This document shows positions 27,671-35,597 of a DNA stretch of 35,917 bases, piece after piece. The notes beneath the pieces were generated by a model. That model worked only from the letters and a program-made list of their open reading frames with translations. It had not been told where the DNA came from and did not search any database. Within the stretch, counting starts at the first letter, position 1; every line of letters begins with the position of its first letter. A program made the position numbers and the translations under genes. This stretch comes from Fuchsiella alkaliacetigena (lineage in GTDB: Bacteria > Bacillota > Halanaerobiia > Halobacteroidales > Acetohalobiaceae), in contig NZ_JALKBZ010000029.1 in NCBI RefSeq assembly GCF_023227765.1, forward strand, positions 1-35,917, read 5' to 3'.

Positions 27671-27699
27671 GCTAATTAGCTAATAAGTATACTTATTAG
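27671..27699. repeat. tandem palindromes upstream of the minus-strand gene
   Basis: A perfect 10-base palindrome GCTAATTAGC (27671-27680) overlaps by one base the perfect 20-base palindrome CTAATAAGTATACTTATTAG (27680-27699). They lie about 40 bases upstream of the minus-strand small membrane gene and about 60 bases upstream of the 6S-like RNA promoter. An operator is plausible. Confidence 0.45.
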
Positions 27700-27756
27700 T
27701 AGTAAATAGGAGTTATTTGAGTTTTTACCAAAATATATAGTTCTAATTTTAAATGT

Positions 27757-27785
27757 TTGCAATTTAAAGTTAATTATGATATCAT
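27757..27785 (+). promoter_or_regulatory. promoter for the 6S-like RNA
   Basis: TTGCAA (27757-27762) and TATCAT (27780-27785) are separated by 17 bases. Transcription would start near 27792, just before the closing stem of the RNA. Confidence 0.55.
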
Positions 27786-27805
27786 TTAAGTAAATTAAGA
27801 GAAGT

Positions 27806-27994
27806 AATTTAGTTCTACCGTGTGCGTGCTGGGTTTATATTTTGCCCAACACCAATACAAAGGGAGCCTGGTCTCCACCTAGGGCGTATATGCCTCCTAA
27901 GAGTGGACATGCAATTTAGGTGGGAGGGCACCCACTTTCACAAATAGGGAGCAAAAATATAAGCACCTACACGGCACGGTGGGACCTTAAATTA
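27806..27994 (+). ncRNA. ssrS: probable 6S RNA
   Basis: A roughly 190-base non-coding stretch folds into one long, interrupted rod. The closing stem pairs ACCGTG (27817-27822) with CACGGT (27975-27980), extended outward by AATTTA/TAAATT. Further in, GTGCT pairs with AGCAC and TTATATTTTGC with GCAAAAATATAA; after a large open region, CCACCTA pairs with TAGGTGG around a small apical hairpin. A long double arm with a central bubble and about 190 nucleotides is the layout of 6S RNA, which mimics an open promoter and sequesters the housekeeping RNA polymerase. It has its own promoter and terminator. The downstream 5-formyltetrahydrofolate cyclo-ligase gene is the classic ssrS neighbour in proteobacteria. 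Exact ends are uncertain. A folate riboswitch is less likely, since a terminator and a new promoter separate it from the gene. Confidence 0.8.
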
Positions 27995-28001
27995 AACTTA
28001 G

Positions 28002-28034
28002 AAACCTAGTTCTCCATCCAGGGAACTAGGTTTT
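28002..28034 (+). terminator. intrinsic terminator of the 6S-like RNA
   Basis: A perfect 11-base stem AAACCTAGTTC (28002-28012) / GAACTAGGTTT (28023-28033) with a 10-base loop, continuing into a short T-run. Confidence 0.8.
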
Positions 28035-28038
28035 GCTA

Positions 28039-28068
28039 TTGACAATCTTTTCTGGGATTTGATATGAT
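28039..28068 (+). promoter_or_regulatory. sigma-A promoter for 5-formyltetrahydrofolate cyclo-ligase
   Basis: TTGACA (28039-28044) and TATGAT (28063-28068) are separated by 18 bases, directly after the terminator and 38 bases ahead of the gene. Confidence 0.75.
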
Positions 28069-28106
28069 AGGTATAGGAAATTTTTAAGAAGGGGAGGAAT
28101 GAAATA

Positions 28107-28694
28107 ATGTCTAAGGATGAAATTAAAGAGGCTAAAAAGGAACAACGAGAAAAGGTATTAGGTTATAGAAATCGATTGACTGATAAGGAACTATTAAAAA
28201 AGAGTTTAGAGGTTAAGAAAAAACTTTTTGAATTAGAAGAGTTTATTGAAGCAGATTTGATTATGTTTTATATAGACTTTAGAAAAGAGGTTAAGACTGA
28301 ATTTATGATTAAAGAGGCTCTTAATCTGGGTAAGAGGGTAGTGGTTCCCATTAGTCAAGTTGAAGATAGATCTTTATTGCTTTCGGAGCTTAAGGATTAT
28401 GATAAAGAGTTGGAACTAGGTACTTATGATATTTTGGAGCCTAAAGAGGAGTATATTCGGCCAGTGGAGTATGAAGAATTAGATATGGTATTAGTGCCGG
28501 GAGTGGCTTTTGATGAAGAACTGAATCGCTTAGGCTATGGAGGCGGTTATTACGATAGGTTTTCTGCTAAATTAGCTGAGGAAGTGGATAGAGTTGCTTT
28601 GGCTTTTGAAATTCAGATTGTAGAGGAAGTAGTTACTGGTGAGTATGATCTGCCTGTAGATAAGATTCTGACTGAAGAAAGAATAATTGAGTAG
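28107..28694 (+). CDS. 5-formyltetrahydrofolate cyclo-ligase
   Basis: 195-residue enzyme (YgfA/FthC/MTHFS family) that converts 5-formyl-THF to 5,10-methenyl-THF using ATP, recycling folate. The N-terminal basic helix with KEQREKVLGYRNRL, the DLIMFYIDFRKEVKTEFM segment, the VVVPISQVE segment and the ATP/substrate loop GYGGGYYDRF (about 143-152) are conserved, with LVPGVAFDEELNRLG just before it. GGGGAGGAA precedes ATG 28107. It is transcribed from its own promoter behind the 6S-like RNA, the same pairing seen with ygfA in Escherichia coli. Confidence 0.95.
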   Translation: MSKDEIKEAKKEQREKVLGYRNRLTDKELLKKSLEVKKKLFELEEFIEADLIMFYIDFRKEVKTEFMIKEALNLGKRVVVPISQVEDRSLLLSELKDYDKELELGTYDILEPKEEYIRPVEYEELDMVLVPGVAFDEELNRLGYGGGYYDRFSAKLAEEVDRVALAFEIQIVEEVVTGEYDLPVDKILTEERIIE

Positions 28695-28738
28695 AGGGTT
28701 TTGAATAATATATTACTTAAAAGAGGTGTATATTTCAA

Positions 28739-29323
28739 ATGGCAGTTAAGGAGCTGCAAGAAAGCCAAAGGTTGGAGTTTAGCTGGTTGCTATTGTTGAA
28801 GATGTTTTTGCTTTTTTTCAAGATAGGTGCTTTTACTATTGGTGGAGGCTTTGCAATGCTGCCTTTGATTCAAGATGCTTTTACTATTAAAAACCAATGG
28901 CTGACTGAAGAGGAGTTTGTAGATATTATTGCTATTGTGCAGTCAATGCCAGGAACTATTGCTATTAATACCTCAGTCTTTGTAGGTTATAAGGTTTTGG
29001 GAGTACCGGGAGTAATAGTTTCAGTCTTAGGAGCGGCTTTACCTTCTTTTATTATTATTTCTATAATTGCTTATTTTTTTAGTCAGTTTAGGGATTTAGC
29101 TATTATGGAGTCGGTTTTAAAAGGAGCTAGACCGGCAGTAGTGGCTTTGATATTGATGCCAGCCTTTAGAATTGGCAAGCGAGTAATTAAGACTAAGCGA
29201 CATATTATCTTCGTAGTAGTTAGTCTAAGTATTTTAGTTTTTGGGATTCTTCATCCAGTAGTGGTGATAGTTGCTGGAGGCTTATTAGGGATGTTCTTTT
29301 TTAGAAATGAGGAGATAGAATGA
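28739..29323 (+). CDS. chromate transporter (CHR) family protein, first half
   Basis: 194-residue membrane protein of the short CHR family, in which two single-domain proteins together make up a transporter. The FKIGAFTIGGGFAMLPLI signature is near residue 27, then MPGTIAINTSVFVGY, and about five or six hydrophobic segments follow. Short CHR pairs are annotated as chromate or anion transporters, but in an anaerobe the physiological substrate may be different. An AGAGGTG site precedes the ATG. It overlaps the second half by 4 bases (ATGA). Confidence 0.9.
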   Translation: MAVKELQESQRLEFSWLLLLKMFLLFFKIGAFTIGGGFAMLPLIQDAFTIKNQWLTEEEFVDIIAIVQSMPGTIAINTSVFVGYKVLGVPGVIVSVLGAALPSFIIISIIAYFFSQFRDLAIMESVLKGARPAVVALILMPAFRIGKRVIKTKRHIIFVVVSLSILVFGILHPVVVIVAGGLLGMFFFRNEEIE

Positions 29324-29841
29324 GTGTTTTGCTTAGACTTTACTTCGTATTTGCTAGAATTGGTCTAGTTAGTTTTGGCGGTGGTTACGCAATGGTTCCC
29401 TTGATTGAAGAGGAAATAGTTAGAAGTCAACAGTGGTTAGTGGCTGAGGAAATAGTTGATATATTGACTATTTCGGAGATGACTCCCGGGCCCATTGCTA
29501 TTAATTTAGCTACTTTTGTAGGTTATAGAATTGACGGTATTTTAGGCTCTTTGATTGCTACTTTAGGAGTAATTACTCCCGCTTTAGTTTTAGTTTTTAT
29601 TGTGGCTAAATTTTTCTTTTATTTTCGCGATCATCCCCTAATGGAAACTATCTTGCGAGGAGTGCGACCGGTAGTGATTGCTTTAATTGTAACTGCGGCG
29701 GTATTGATTGCTCGCAGCGGTATTAATGATTGGAGCAGTATAGCTATCTTTTTAGCTAGCTTTTTAGCTGTGGCTAAATTAAAGCTAGATCCGGTGATGG
29801 TAATTGTTATCTCAGGGGTTGTGGGAGCTATTATTTATTGA
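29320..29841 (+). CDS. chromate transporter (CHR) family protein, second half
   Basis: 173-residue partner of the preceding protein with the same fold: FARIGLVSFGGGYAMVPLI near residue 10, TPGPIAINLATFVGY in the middle, and several membrane helices up to the C-terminus. The ATGA overlap means the two are translationally coupled and probably form a heterodimer with inverted topology, as described for bidomain CHR pairs. Substrate not deducible. Confidence 0.9.
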   Translation: MSVLLRLYFVFARIGLVSFGGGYAMVPLIEEEIVRSQQWLVAEEIVDILTISEMTPGPIAINLATFVGYRIDGILGSLIATLGVITPALVLVFIVAKFFFYFRDHPLMETILRGVRPVVIALIVTAAVLIARSGINDWSSIAIFLASFLAVAKLKLDPVMVIVISGVVGAIIY

Positions 29842-29870
29842 AGCTGTTGTTTTAAAAAGGAGAGATGGTA

Positions 29871-31187
29871 ATGGATTTGTTTACTCATCAAGCGGAGGAT
29901 AAAGTAGATAGTTCTACTCCCTTAGCAATGCGGATGAGACCCCGTAGTTTAGCTGAATTTGTAGGTCAGCAAGAGATTGTGGGTCCGAATAAACTGTTAA
30001 GCAGAGCTATTGAAGCCGATAGATTGAGATCTTTGATTTTTTATGGACCTCCTGGTACAGGTAAAACTACTTTAGCTATGGTAATTGCTAATACTACTGA
30101 AGCTGAGTTTAAAACCTTAAATGCTGCTACAGCTGGAGTTAAAGAGATTAAAAAAACTATCAATACTGCTAAAGAAAAAAGAGGAATGTATAGTCAACGA
30201 ACTATCTTATTTATAGATGAAGTACATAGATTTAATAAGTCACAGCAGGATGTATTGTTAGCAGCAGTAGAGAAAGGGATAGTTATTTTAATTGGGGCTA
30301 CTACTGAAAATCCTTACTTTGAAATAAACTCTCCTCTACTTTCCAGATCTAGGGTTTTTGAATTAAAGCCTTTAAAGGAACAGGAGTTAAAAAAGATTAT
30401 CTCAACTGCTCTAAACGATCAAGAACGGGGATTAGGAGAATATAATGTTGATTTAAAAGAGGAAGCATTAGCACATATAATTAATCAGGCTGACGGAGAT
30501 GCTCGTTCAGCCTTGAATGCTCTAGAGTTAGCTGTATTGACTACTCCGCAGAATGAGGAAGGAGTTAGAGTAATAGACCTCGAGGTAGCTGAAGAGTCAA
30601 TACAGCAGCGCTGTTTAGATTATGATAAACATGGAACAAATCATTACGATACTACTTCGGCTTTTGTTAAAAGTATGCGGGGCTCTGATCCCGATGCTAC
30701 TTTATATTGGCTGGCTAAAATGTTGGAAGCTGGAGAAAAGCCTCGTTTTATTGCCCGGCGGGTGGTAATCCATGCAGCAGAAGACGTAGGTAATGCTGAC
30801 CCACAGGCCTTGGTGGTAGCTAATTCAGCAGCTCAGGCTGTAGAGTATTTAGGTTTACCTGAAGCTAGAATTCCGCTAGCTCAAGCTGCTCTTTATGTAG
30901 CTACAGCTCCTAAAAGTAACGCGGTTTATAAGGGAATAGATCAGGCTATAGATTTCGTTAAAGAAAGGCAGATGTCAGGAGTTCCTAAGCATTTGCGAGA
31001 TACACATTATCCAGGTGCGGAGCAGTTAGGAAACGGTAAAGATTATAAGTATCCTCATGATTATAGTCAAAACTATATTCAACAGCAGTATTTACCGGAG
31101 AAGTTGTTGGATGAAAGCTTTTATCAACCTAGTGATAATGGGTATGAAAAGCAGATTAAATCATTTTTAGCTGATTTAGCTAAATAA
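29871..31187 (+). CDS. rarA: replication-associated recombination ATPase RarA (MgsA)
   Basis: 438-residue AAA+ ATPase of the RarA/MgsA/WRNIP1 family, which acts at stalled replication forks and is related to clamp-loader subunits. The RMRPRSLAEFVGQQ start, Walker A YGPPGTGKTT, Walker B ILFIDEVHRF, sensor 1 ATTENPYFE, and LLSRSRVFEL with the arginine finger are present. The C-terminal tetramerisation region contains DYDKHGTNHYD, YWLAKMLEAGEKPRFIARR and YPGAEQLGNGKDYKYPHDY. ATG 29865 is only 2 bases from the AAGGAG site; ATG 29871 is well spaced and gives the typical MDLF start, so I choose it. Confidence 0.96.
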   Translation: MDLFTHQAEDKVDSSTPLAMRMRPRSLAEFVGQQEIVGPNKLLSRAIEADRLRSLIFYGPPGTGKTTLAMVIANTTEAEFKTLNAATAGVKEIKKTINTAKEKRGMYSQRTILFIDEVHRFNKSQQDVLLAAVEKGIVILIGATTENPYFEINSPLLSRSRVFELKPLKEQELKKIISTALNDQERGLGEYNVDLKEEALAHIINQADGDARSALNALELAVLTTPQNEEGVRVIDLEVAEESIQQRCLDYDKHGTNHYDTTSAFVKSMRGSDPDATLYWLAKMLEAGEKPRFIARRVVIHAAEDVGNADPQALVVANSAAQAVEYLGLPEARIPLAQAALYVATAPKSNAVYKGIDQAIDFVKERQMSGVPKHLRDTHYPGAEQLGNGKDYKYPHDYSQNYIQQQYLPEKLLDESFYQPSDNGYEKQIKSFLADLAK

Positions 31188-31232
31188 CAATACAAGCTCT
31201 TCTTAAGCTAAAGAAATTTCGAGGTGAAACTA

Positions 31233-31859
31233 ATGGCTGATCAATACCAAACTGTAGCTAAAAACTATAGGATTCGAAACAAAATTAAAAAATGTAAATT
31301 CATCACTTCAATAGCTAATGTAAATACTGTAGAAGCAGCCGAAGACTTTATAGCTGAGGTATCCGCAGAGTTTGCTGATGCAACTCATAATGTATATGCT
31401 TTTAAGGTTGGTTTAGGTGATCAAGCAGTAAAGAGAGCTAATGACGATGGGGAGCCGGCTGGCTCTTCAGGCCCGCCAATTTTGCAGGCTATTGAAGGAG
31501 AGGAGATAACAAATGTAGCTATAGTAGTTACTCGTTATTTTGGGGGAGTTAAGCATGGTATAGGTGGTTTAATTAGAGCTTATGGGAAATGTGGGCGAGA
31601 AGTGATTAACGCAGCTAAGGTGATACAGAAGAAACGTTATTTAACTGTAGGTATTTCAGTGCCCTATGATGATTTAGGCCAGGTTATTAATGATTTAGAA
31701 GGCTATTCAGCTCAAATAAAGGATACTGTCTATAGTAACCAAGCAGCAGAGGTTATAGCAGCTTTGCAGCCTAGTATTATCAAAAAATGTAAGGAAGAGA
31801 TTAGCGAGGCTACAGGGGGTAGGGCCCAATTTAAAAAAATCAAAGAAAACTTTGAGTAA
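31233..31859 (+). CDS. YigZ/IMPACT family protein
   Basis: 208-residue protein with the IMPACT (UPF0029) N-terminal domain. The signature segment is AKRANDDGEPAGSSGPPIL-like (VKRANDDGEPAGSSGPP here), followed by VVVTRYFGGVKHGIGGLIRAYG, and a small C-terminal domain. Proteins of this family are of uncertain function; a link to ribosome or stress signalling has been proposed in eukaryotes. ATG 31233 has GAGGTGA at good spacing; GTG 31224 lies inside that site. It follows rarA by 45 bases. It is followed by a 200-base gap with an inverted repeat and a promoter. Confidence 0.92.
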   Translation: MADQYQTVAKNYRIRNKIKKCKFITSIANVNTVEAAEDFIAEVSAEFADATHNVYAFKVGLGDQAVKRANDDGEPAGSSGPPILQAIEGEEITNVAIVVTRYFGGVKHGIGGLIRAYGKCGREVINAAKVIQKKRYLTVGISVPYDDLGQVINDLEGYSAQIKDTVYSNQAAEVIAALQPSIIKKCKEEISEATGGRAQFKKIKENFE

Positions 31860-31934
31860 GGTTCTCAATACTGATTATCTGAATAATAAAAACTACTTAA
31901 TAGTGGATAATAAAAATATAAGCTTCTTAAGCTA

Positions 31935-31966
31935 AGTTAATGTTTTGGTAGTTCAGAACATTAACT
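31935..31966 (+). repeat. inverted repeat between yigZ and iscR
   Basis: AGTTAATGTT (31935-31944) and AACATTAACT (31957-31966) form a perfect 10-base stem with a 12-base loop, followed by T/A-rich TATTTATTATT. It could be a weak terminator for the rarA-yigZ unit or an operator ahead of the iscR promoter. Confidence 0.4.
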
Positions 31967-31978
31967 ATTTATTATTTA

Positions 31979-32007
31979 TTGACAAGTTAAATAGATTGTG
32001 TTAATAT
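31979..32007 (+). promoter_or_regulatory. promoter of the isc operon
   Basis: TTGACA (31979-31984) and TAATAT (32002-32007) are spaced by 17 bases; an overlapping TATAAT at 32005-32010 has a 20-base spacer. Just downstream CTAGAAAA occurs twice (32012-32019 and 32021-32028), a possible site for IscR itself at the transcription start. Confidence 0.7.
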
Positions 32008-32061
32008 AATGCTAGAAAACCTAGAAAAATGGTCGGGATTAAAGAGGGGGAGGATAGTTAA

Positions 32062-32517
32062 ATGAAGCTTTCCACTAAGGGGCGCTATGGAGTTAAGGCT
32101 ATGCTTGATTTAGCTCTTAACTATGGTGAAGGGAGTATTCCCTTAAGAAGTATAGCTGAAAGACAGGATATATCTGAAAACTATTTAGAACAATTAATAG
32201 CTGTATTACGCAAAGCCGGTTTAGTGAATAGTGTTCGCGGTGCTTATGGCGGTTATTTATTAGCTAAAGAACCGGCTGAAATTACTGTAGGAGATATAAT
32301 TAGAGAGCTAGAAGGTCCAATAGCTCCTGCGGACTGTGTTGCTGAAGATAACCAAGAAAGCTGTAATAAAGTAGAGGACTGTATTACTCACTTGATTTGG
32401 AAAGAGCTGCAAGAAAGCATTTCGGAGGTTTTAGACTCTATTAGCTTAGAGGATTTACGTCAAGAAGCTATTAATGCTAGACAAAAAGGAAAGTCAGGAT
32501 ATTTATATCATATTTAA
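32062..32517 (+). CDS. iscR: Rrf2-family Fe-S regulator IscR
   Basis: 151-residue winged-helix regulator. The N-terminal MKLSTKGRYGVKAMLDLAL, the recognition helix region SENYLEQLIAVLRKAGLV and the wing VRGAYGGYLLAK are typical of Rrf2. Three cysteines at 92, 101 and 107 in the C-terminal part can ligate a 2Fe-2S cluster as in IscR, in a spacing a little wider than in the Escherichia coli protein. It is first in the iscR-iscS-iscU-mnmA operon and probably represses its own promoter when the cluster is present. GGGGGAGGA precedes ATG 32062. Confidence 0.9.
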   Translation: MKLSTKGRYGVKAMLDLALNYGEGSIPLRSIAERQDISENYLEQLIAVLRKAGLVNSVRGAYGGYLLAKEPAEITVGDIIRELEGPIAPADCVAEDNQESCNKVEDCITHLIWKELQESISEVLDSISLEDLRQEAINARQKGKSGYLYHI

Positions 32518-32542
32518 AAATTATTAAGGAGGAATTTACTAT

Positions 32543-33718
32543 ATGGAACCTATATACTTAGATAATGCTTCTACAACTCCTACTGCACCAGAAGTTTTAG
32601 CAGCTATGAAGCCTTATTTTACAGATACTTTTGGTAATGCTTCTAGCGTGCATGCTTTCGGTAGAGAGTCTAAAGAAGCAGTAGAAGAAGCTAGAGAAAA
32701 AGTAGCAGACTTAATAGGAGCTGATGAACCAAGAGAAATTATATTTACTAGTGGTGGTACTGAAGCTGATAATTTGGCTATTAAAGGAATTGCAATGCAG
32801 AATAGAGAACAAGGAAAGCATATTATTACTTCTGCCATTGAACACCATGCTGTTTTACATCCTTGCGAATATTTAGAAGAGTATCATGGTTTTGAAGTTA
32901 CTTCTATACCTGTGGATGAAGAGGGATTAGTTAATCCGTTAGATGTAGCTGAGGCAGTTAGAGATGATACAGTTTTAATTAGTATTATGTTAGCCAATAA
33001 TGAAGTAGGTACTATTCAGCCTATTGCAGAGATTGGCAAGATAGCTCAGCAAAAGGGAATTTGTTTTCACACTGATGCTGTGCAAGCGGTAGGTTCAATT
33101 CCTGTTGATGTTAATGAATTAAATGTGGATTTATTATCTCTTTCTGGACATAAGTTTAATGCTCCTAAAGGTATAGGGGCTTTATATATAAGAAAGGGTA
33201 CTAGAATTGTTCCTTTTATGCATGGAGGAGCACAAGAACGAGGCAAAAGAGCTAGTACTGAAAATGTTCCTAGTATTGTAGGAATGGGTAAAGCAGCTGA
33301 AATTGTTAAAAATGAATTGAAGGAAAAACAAGAGAAATTAACTCGCTTAAGAGATAAATTAATTGAAGGAATTGAAGAAAGAATTGATGAAGTACAGCTT
33401 AATGGACATCGAAATAAACGTTTACCCAATAATGTTAATATTAGTATTAGATATATAGAAGGTGAATCTCTATTACTCAACTTAGACTTAAAAGGGATTG
33501 CTGCTTCGAGTGGTTCGGCCTGTACTTCTGGTTCTTTAGATCCTTCTCATGTTTTATTAGCTATGGGAATTTCACACGAAATTGCTCACGGTTCTTTAAG
33601 GCTTACTTTAGGAAAGTATAATACCGAAGCAGAGGTTGAGCACGTGTTAGATGTTTTGCCAAAGATAGTAGAAAAATTAAGAGCTATGTCTCCGATTTAT
33701 AATCAAAAAGAAGCTTAA
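32543..33718 (+). CDS. iscS: cysteine desulfurase IscS/NifS
   Basis: 391-residue PLP-dependent cysteine desulfurase that releases sulfur from cysteine as an enzyme-bound persulfide. The PLP-binding Lys204 is in SLSGHKFNAPKG, IEHHAVLHP stacks on the cofactor, and the catalytic loop SSGSACTSGS carries Cys327; it belongs to the group I (NifS/IscS) type. AAGGAGGAA precedes the ATG. It supplies both iscU and mnmA downstream, consistent with their cotranscription. Confidence 0.97.
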   Translation: MEPIYLDNASTTPTAPEVLAAMKPYFTDTFGNASSVHAFGRESKEAVEEAREKVADLIGADEPREIIFTSGGTEADNLAIKGIAMQNREQGKHIITSAIEHHAVLHPCEYLEEYHGFEVTSIPVDEEGLVNPLDVAEAVRDDTVLISIMLANNEVGTIQPIAEIGKIAQQKGICFHTDAVQAVGSIPVDVNELNVDLLSLSGHKFNAPKGIGALYIRKGTRIVPFMHGGAQERGKRASTENVPSIVGMGKAAEIVKNELKEKQEKLTRLRDKLIEGIEERIDEVQLNGHRNKRLPNNVNISIRYIEGESLLLNLDLKGIAASSGSACTSGSLDPSHVLLAMGISHEIAHGSLRLTLGKYNTEAEVEHVLDVLPKIVEKLRAMSPIYNQKEA

Positions 33719-33749
33719 AAGTATTTAATAAAAATGGGGAGTGAAGAAA

Positions 33750-34163
33750 ATGTATTCTGATAAAGTAATGGAACACTTTGAAAATCCACGCAATATAGGC
33801 GAGCTTGAAGATGCAGATGGAGTTGGAGAAGTAGGTAATCCTACTTGTGGAGATATAATGAAGATATCTATTAATGTAGAAGACGATATAATCCAAGATA
33901 TAAAGTTTAAAACCTTTGGTTGTGGAGCTGCTATAGCTACTAGTAGTATTACTACTGAAATGGTAAAGGGTAAGAGTATTAAAGAGGCTCAAAAATTAAC
34001 TAATAAAGATGTAGCTGAGGCTCTAGGAGGCTTACCACCTGAAAAGATGCACTGTTCTAATTTGGCTGCTGATGCTCTTAAAAAAGCAATTAATAATTAC
34101 TTAGGACTAAATGGTGGAGATATGTGTGATGATTGTGATGATAAATCAGGGAAGCATCAGTAA
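33750..34163 (+). CDS. iscU: Fe-S cluster scaffold IscU/NifU-like
   Basis: 137-residue scaffold on which IscS assembles Fe-S clusters. Ligands are visible as GNPTCGD (C33, D35), KTFGCGA (C58) and MHCSN (C102). A short C-terminal CDDC tail (C126, C129) is added. The frame also opens at GTG 33741, but ATG 33750 gives the canonical MYSDKVMEHFENPRNIGE start and is correctly spaced from GGGGAGTGA. It follows iscS by 31 bases. Confidence 0.95.
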   Translation: MYSDKVMEHFENPRNIGELEDADGVGEVGNPTCGDIMKISINVEDDIIQDIKFKTFGCGAAIATSSITTEMVKGKSIKEAQKLTNKDVAEALGGLPPEKMHCSNLAADALKKAINNYLGLNGGDMCDDCDDKSGKHQ

Positions 34164-34209
34164 CTATATTAATAAGTATTAGCTTGAGAATAAGAAAGGT
34201 GATTAAGAG

Positions 34210-35295
34210 ATGACGAAGCCCAAAAGGGTAGTAGTAGCTATGAGTGGAGGAGTTGATAGCTCTTTAACTGCTGCTTTACTTAAGGAGAGAGGATATGAGG
34301 TAATAGGAATTACTATGCAGATTTGGCCTACAGATGAAACTGTTGCTGGAGAACAGAGCTGTTGTTCTTTATCAGCAGTAGAAGATGCTAGAGCTGTAGC
34401 TTATCAGTTGGATATTCCCTTTTATGTAGTTAACTTTGAGGATATATTTGCGGAAAAGGTTATTGATTACTTTGTTGAAGAGTATGCTCAAGCTAGAACT
34501 CCTAATCCCTGTATAATGTGCAATCAAGAAGTGAAGTTCAAAGCCTTTTTAAAGAAAAGTTTAGAACTAGATGGTGACTATATGGCTACAGGACATTATG
34601 CTAAGATTGAGCATAATTCTGAAGAAAGACATTTGATTAGAAAGGCTGAAGATGAAGATAAAGATCAGTCTTATACTTTATATGGCTTAACTCAGCAGCA
34701 ATTGGAACGTACTTTGATGCCTCTGGGAGAATTTAAGAAAAGCGAAACTCGAGAGTTAGCTAAAGAGTTTGGATTAGCTGTTCACGATAAGCCTGATAGT
34801 CAAGAGATCTGCTTTATTCCTGATGATGACTATAATCGTTTTTTAGCTGAGAACTATCCTGAAATTATAGAACCGGGCCCTATTCTAGACTTAGAAGGAA
34901 ATAAGTTAGGTAAACATAAAGGACTGCCTTTTTATACTATTGGACAGCGGCGAGGTTTAGGACTATCCTATCATAAGCCCTTATATGTAGTTGAATTAGA
35001 TAGTGAGAGAAATGCTTTAATTGTTGGTGATAACCAGGATGTTTTTGGAAAGAAACTAATAGCAACAGAAGTTAATTGGGTTGCTATTCCTCGCTTAGAG
35101 AAGGAAATGGAGGTAGAAGCTAAGGTAAGATATAATGTTTCACCGGCTAAAGCTAATATTTATCCTTTATCTACTGGAAGAGTTAAAGTTGAATTTGAGA
35201 CAAAACAGCGAGCGATCACTCCGGGACAAGCTGTGGTTTTTTATCAACAAGATATTTTAATTGGTGGGGGAATAATAGAACAAGAATTAAGGTAG
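34210..35295 (+). CDS. mnmA: tRNA-specific 2-thiouridylase MnmA
   Basis: 361-residue enzyme that thiolates U34 of tRNA-Lys, -Glu and -Gln. The ATP-PPi loop AMSGGVDSS (10-18), NPCIMCN with the catalytic C101, and SQEICFIPDDDY with the second catalytic C201 are intact, followed by the GQRRGLGLS beta-barrel region. Its placement behind iscS and iscU is a common arrangement in Firmicutes and gives a direct source of persulfide sulfur. AGAAAGGTGAT precedes the ATG. Confidence 0.97.
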   Translation: MTKPKRVVVAMSGGVDSSLTAALLKERGYEVIGITMQIWPTDETVAGEQSCCSLSAVEDARAVAYQLDIPFYVVNFEDIFAEKVIDYFVEEYAQARTPNPCIMCNQEVKFKAFLKKSLELDGDYMATGHYAKIEHNSEERHLIRKAEDEDKDQSYTLYGLTQQQLERTLMPLGEFKKSETRELAKEFGLAVHDKPDSQEICFIPDDDYNRFLAENYPEIIEPGPILDLEGNKLGKHKGLPFYTIGQRRGLGLSYHKPLYVVELDSERNALIVGDNQDVFGKKLIATEVNWVAIPRLEKEMEVEAKVRYNVSPAKANIYPLSTGRVKVEFETKQRAITPGQAVVFYQQDILIGGGIIEQELR

Positions 35296-35597
35296 TTAAG
35301 AAAAAGCAAAAGATCCTTTTAGGAGCTTAGTCGATATTGAGTTAGAAAAATTTAAATATATCTAATATAGTTAAGGATTAAACTAGGGTGATTGCAAGAA
35401 AAAATTTGTGATCATCAGTTCTTTGCAAGTTAAAATGCACAGACTTTTTAAAAAAACACATACCCTCTATTTCAATGGATTAATAGATTGAGTTTTTATG
35501 ATATCTCCTCTTTAAAGAGGAGATATCATCCATTTTTTTCCTGCAAGGAGGTCTCTCCTCTTTGCTAAAGCATATTTCAAACTAACTCATATATAAC
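35296..35597. other. 302-base intergenic region between mnmA and the IS30 element
   Basis: No ORF with a ribosome binding site is visible. It holds a weak hairpin just after mnmA (AAGATCC/GGAGCTT, about 35310-35328), an imperfect inverted repeat containing TTGCAA (35392-35400 with 35419-35428), the perfect 32-base palindrome at 35498-35529 and a further AGGAGG/CCTCCT-like repeat at about 35545-35565. The end of the IS30 element must lie here or a little upstream. Confidence 0.6.
35498..35539. terminator. perfect 32-base palindrome with T-tract
   Basis: ATGATATCTCCTCTTT (35498-35513) is followed at once by its exact reverse complement (35514-35529), then CCATTTTTTT. It looks like a strong terminator for read-through from mnmA, and sits between convergent genes. 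The symmetric, very long stem could instead be an insertion target or element end. Confidence 0.65.

Noticed and set aside
27800-28106. Tetrahydrofolate riboswitch or T-box leader for the folate gene
   Set aside because: A complete terminator and a fresh promoter separate the structured RNA from the gene, and the fold has the long-rod layout of 6S RNA; no T-box specifier or TGG anti-acceptor motif was recognised.
31199-31935. 13-base repeat CTTCTTAAGCTAA at 31199-31211 and 31923-31935 flanking yigZ
   Set aside because: Short and AT-rich with no other feature of a mobile element or recombination site; may be chance.
33067-33992. Minus-strand open frames of 137 and 102 codons opposite iscS and iscU
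   Set aside because: They lie wholly or mostly inside well-supported genes on the other strand, have Ser/Leu-rich shadow-like composition and no ribosome binding site that I can see.
35308-35330. Hairpin just after mnmA
   Set aside because: One mismatch in a seven-base stem and no T-tract; not reported as a terminator.
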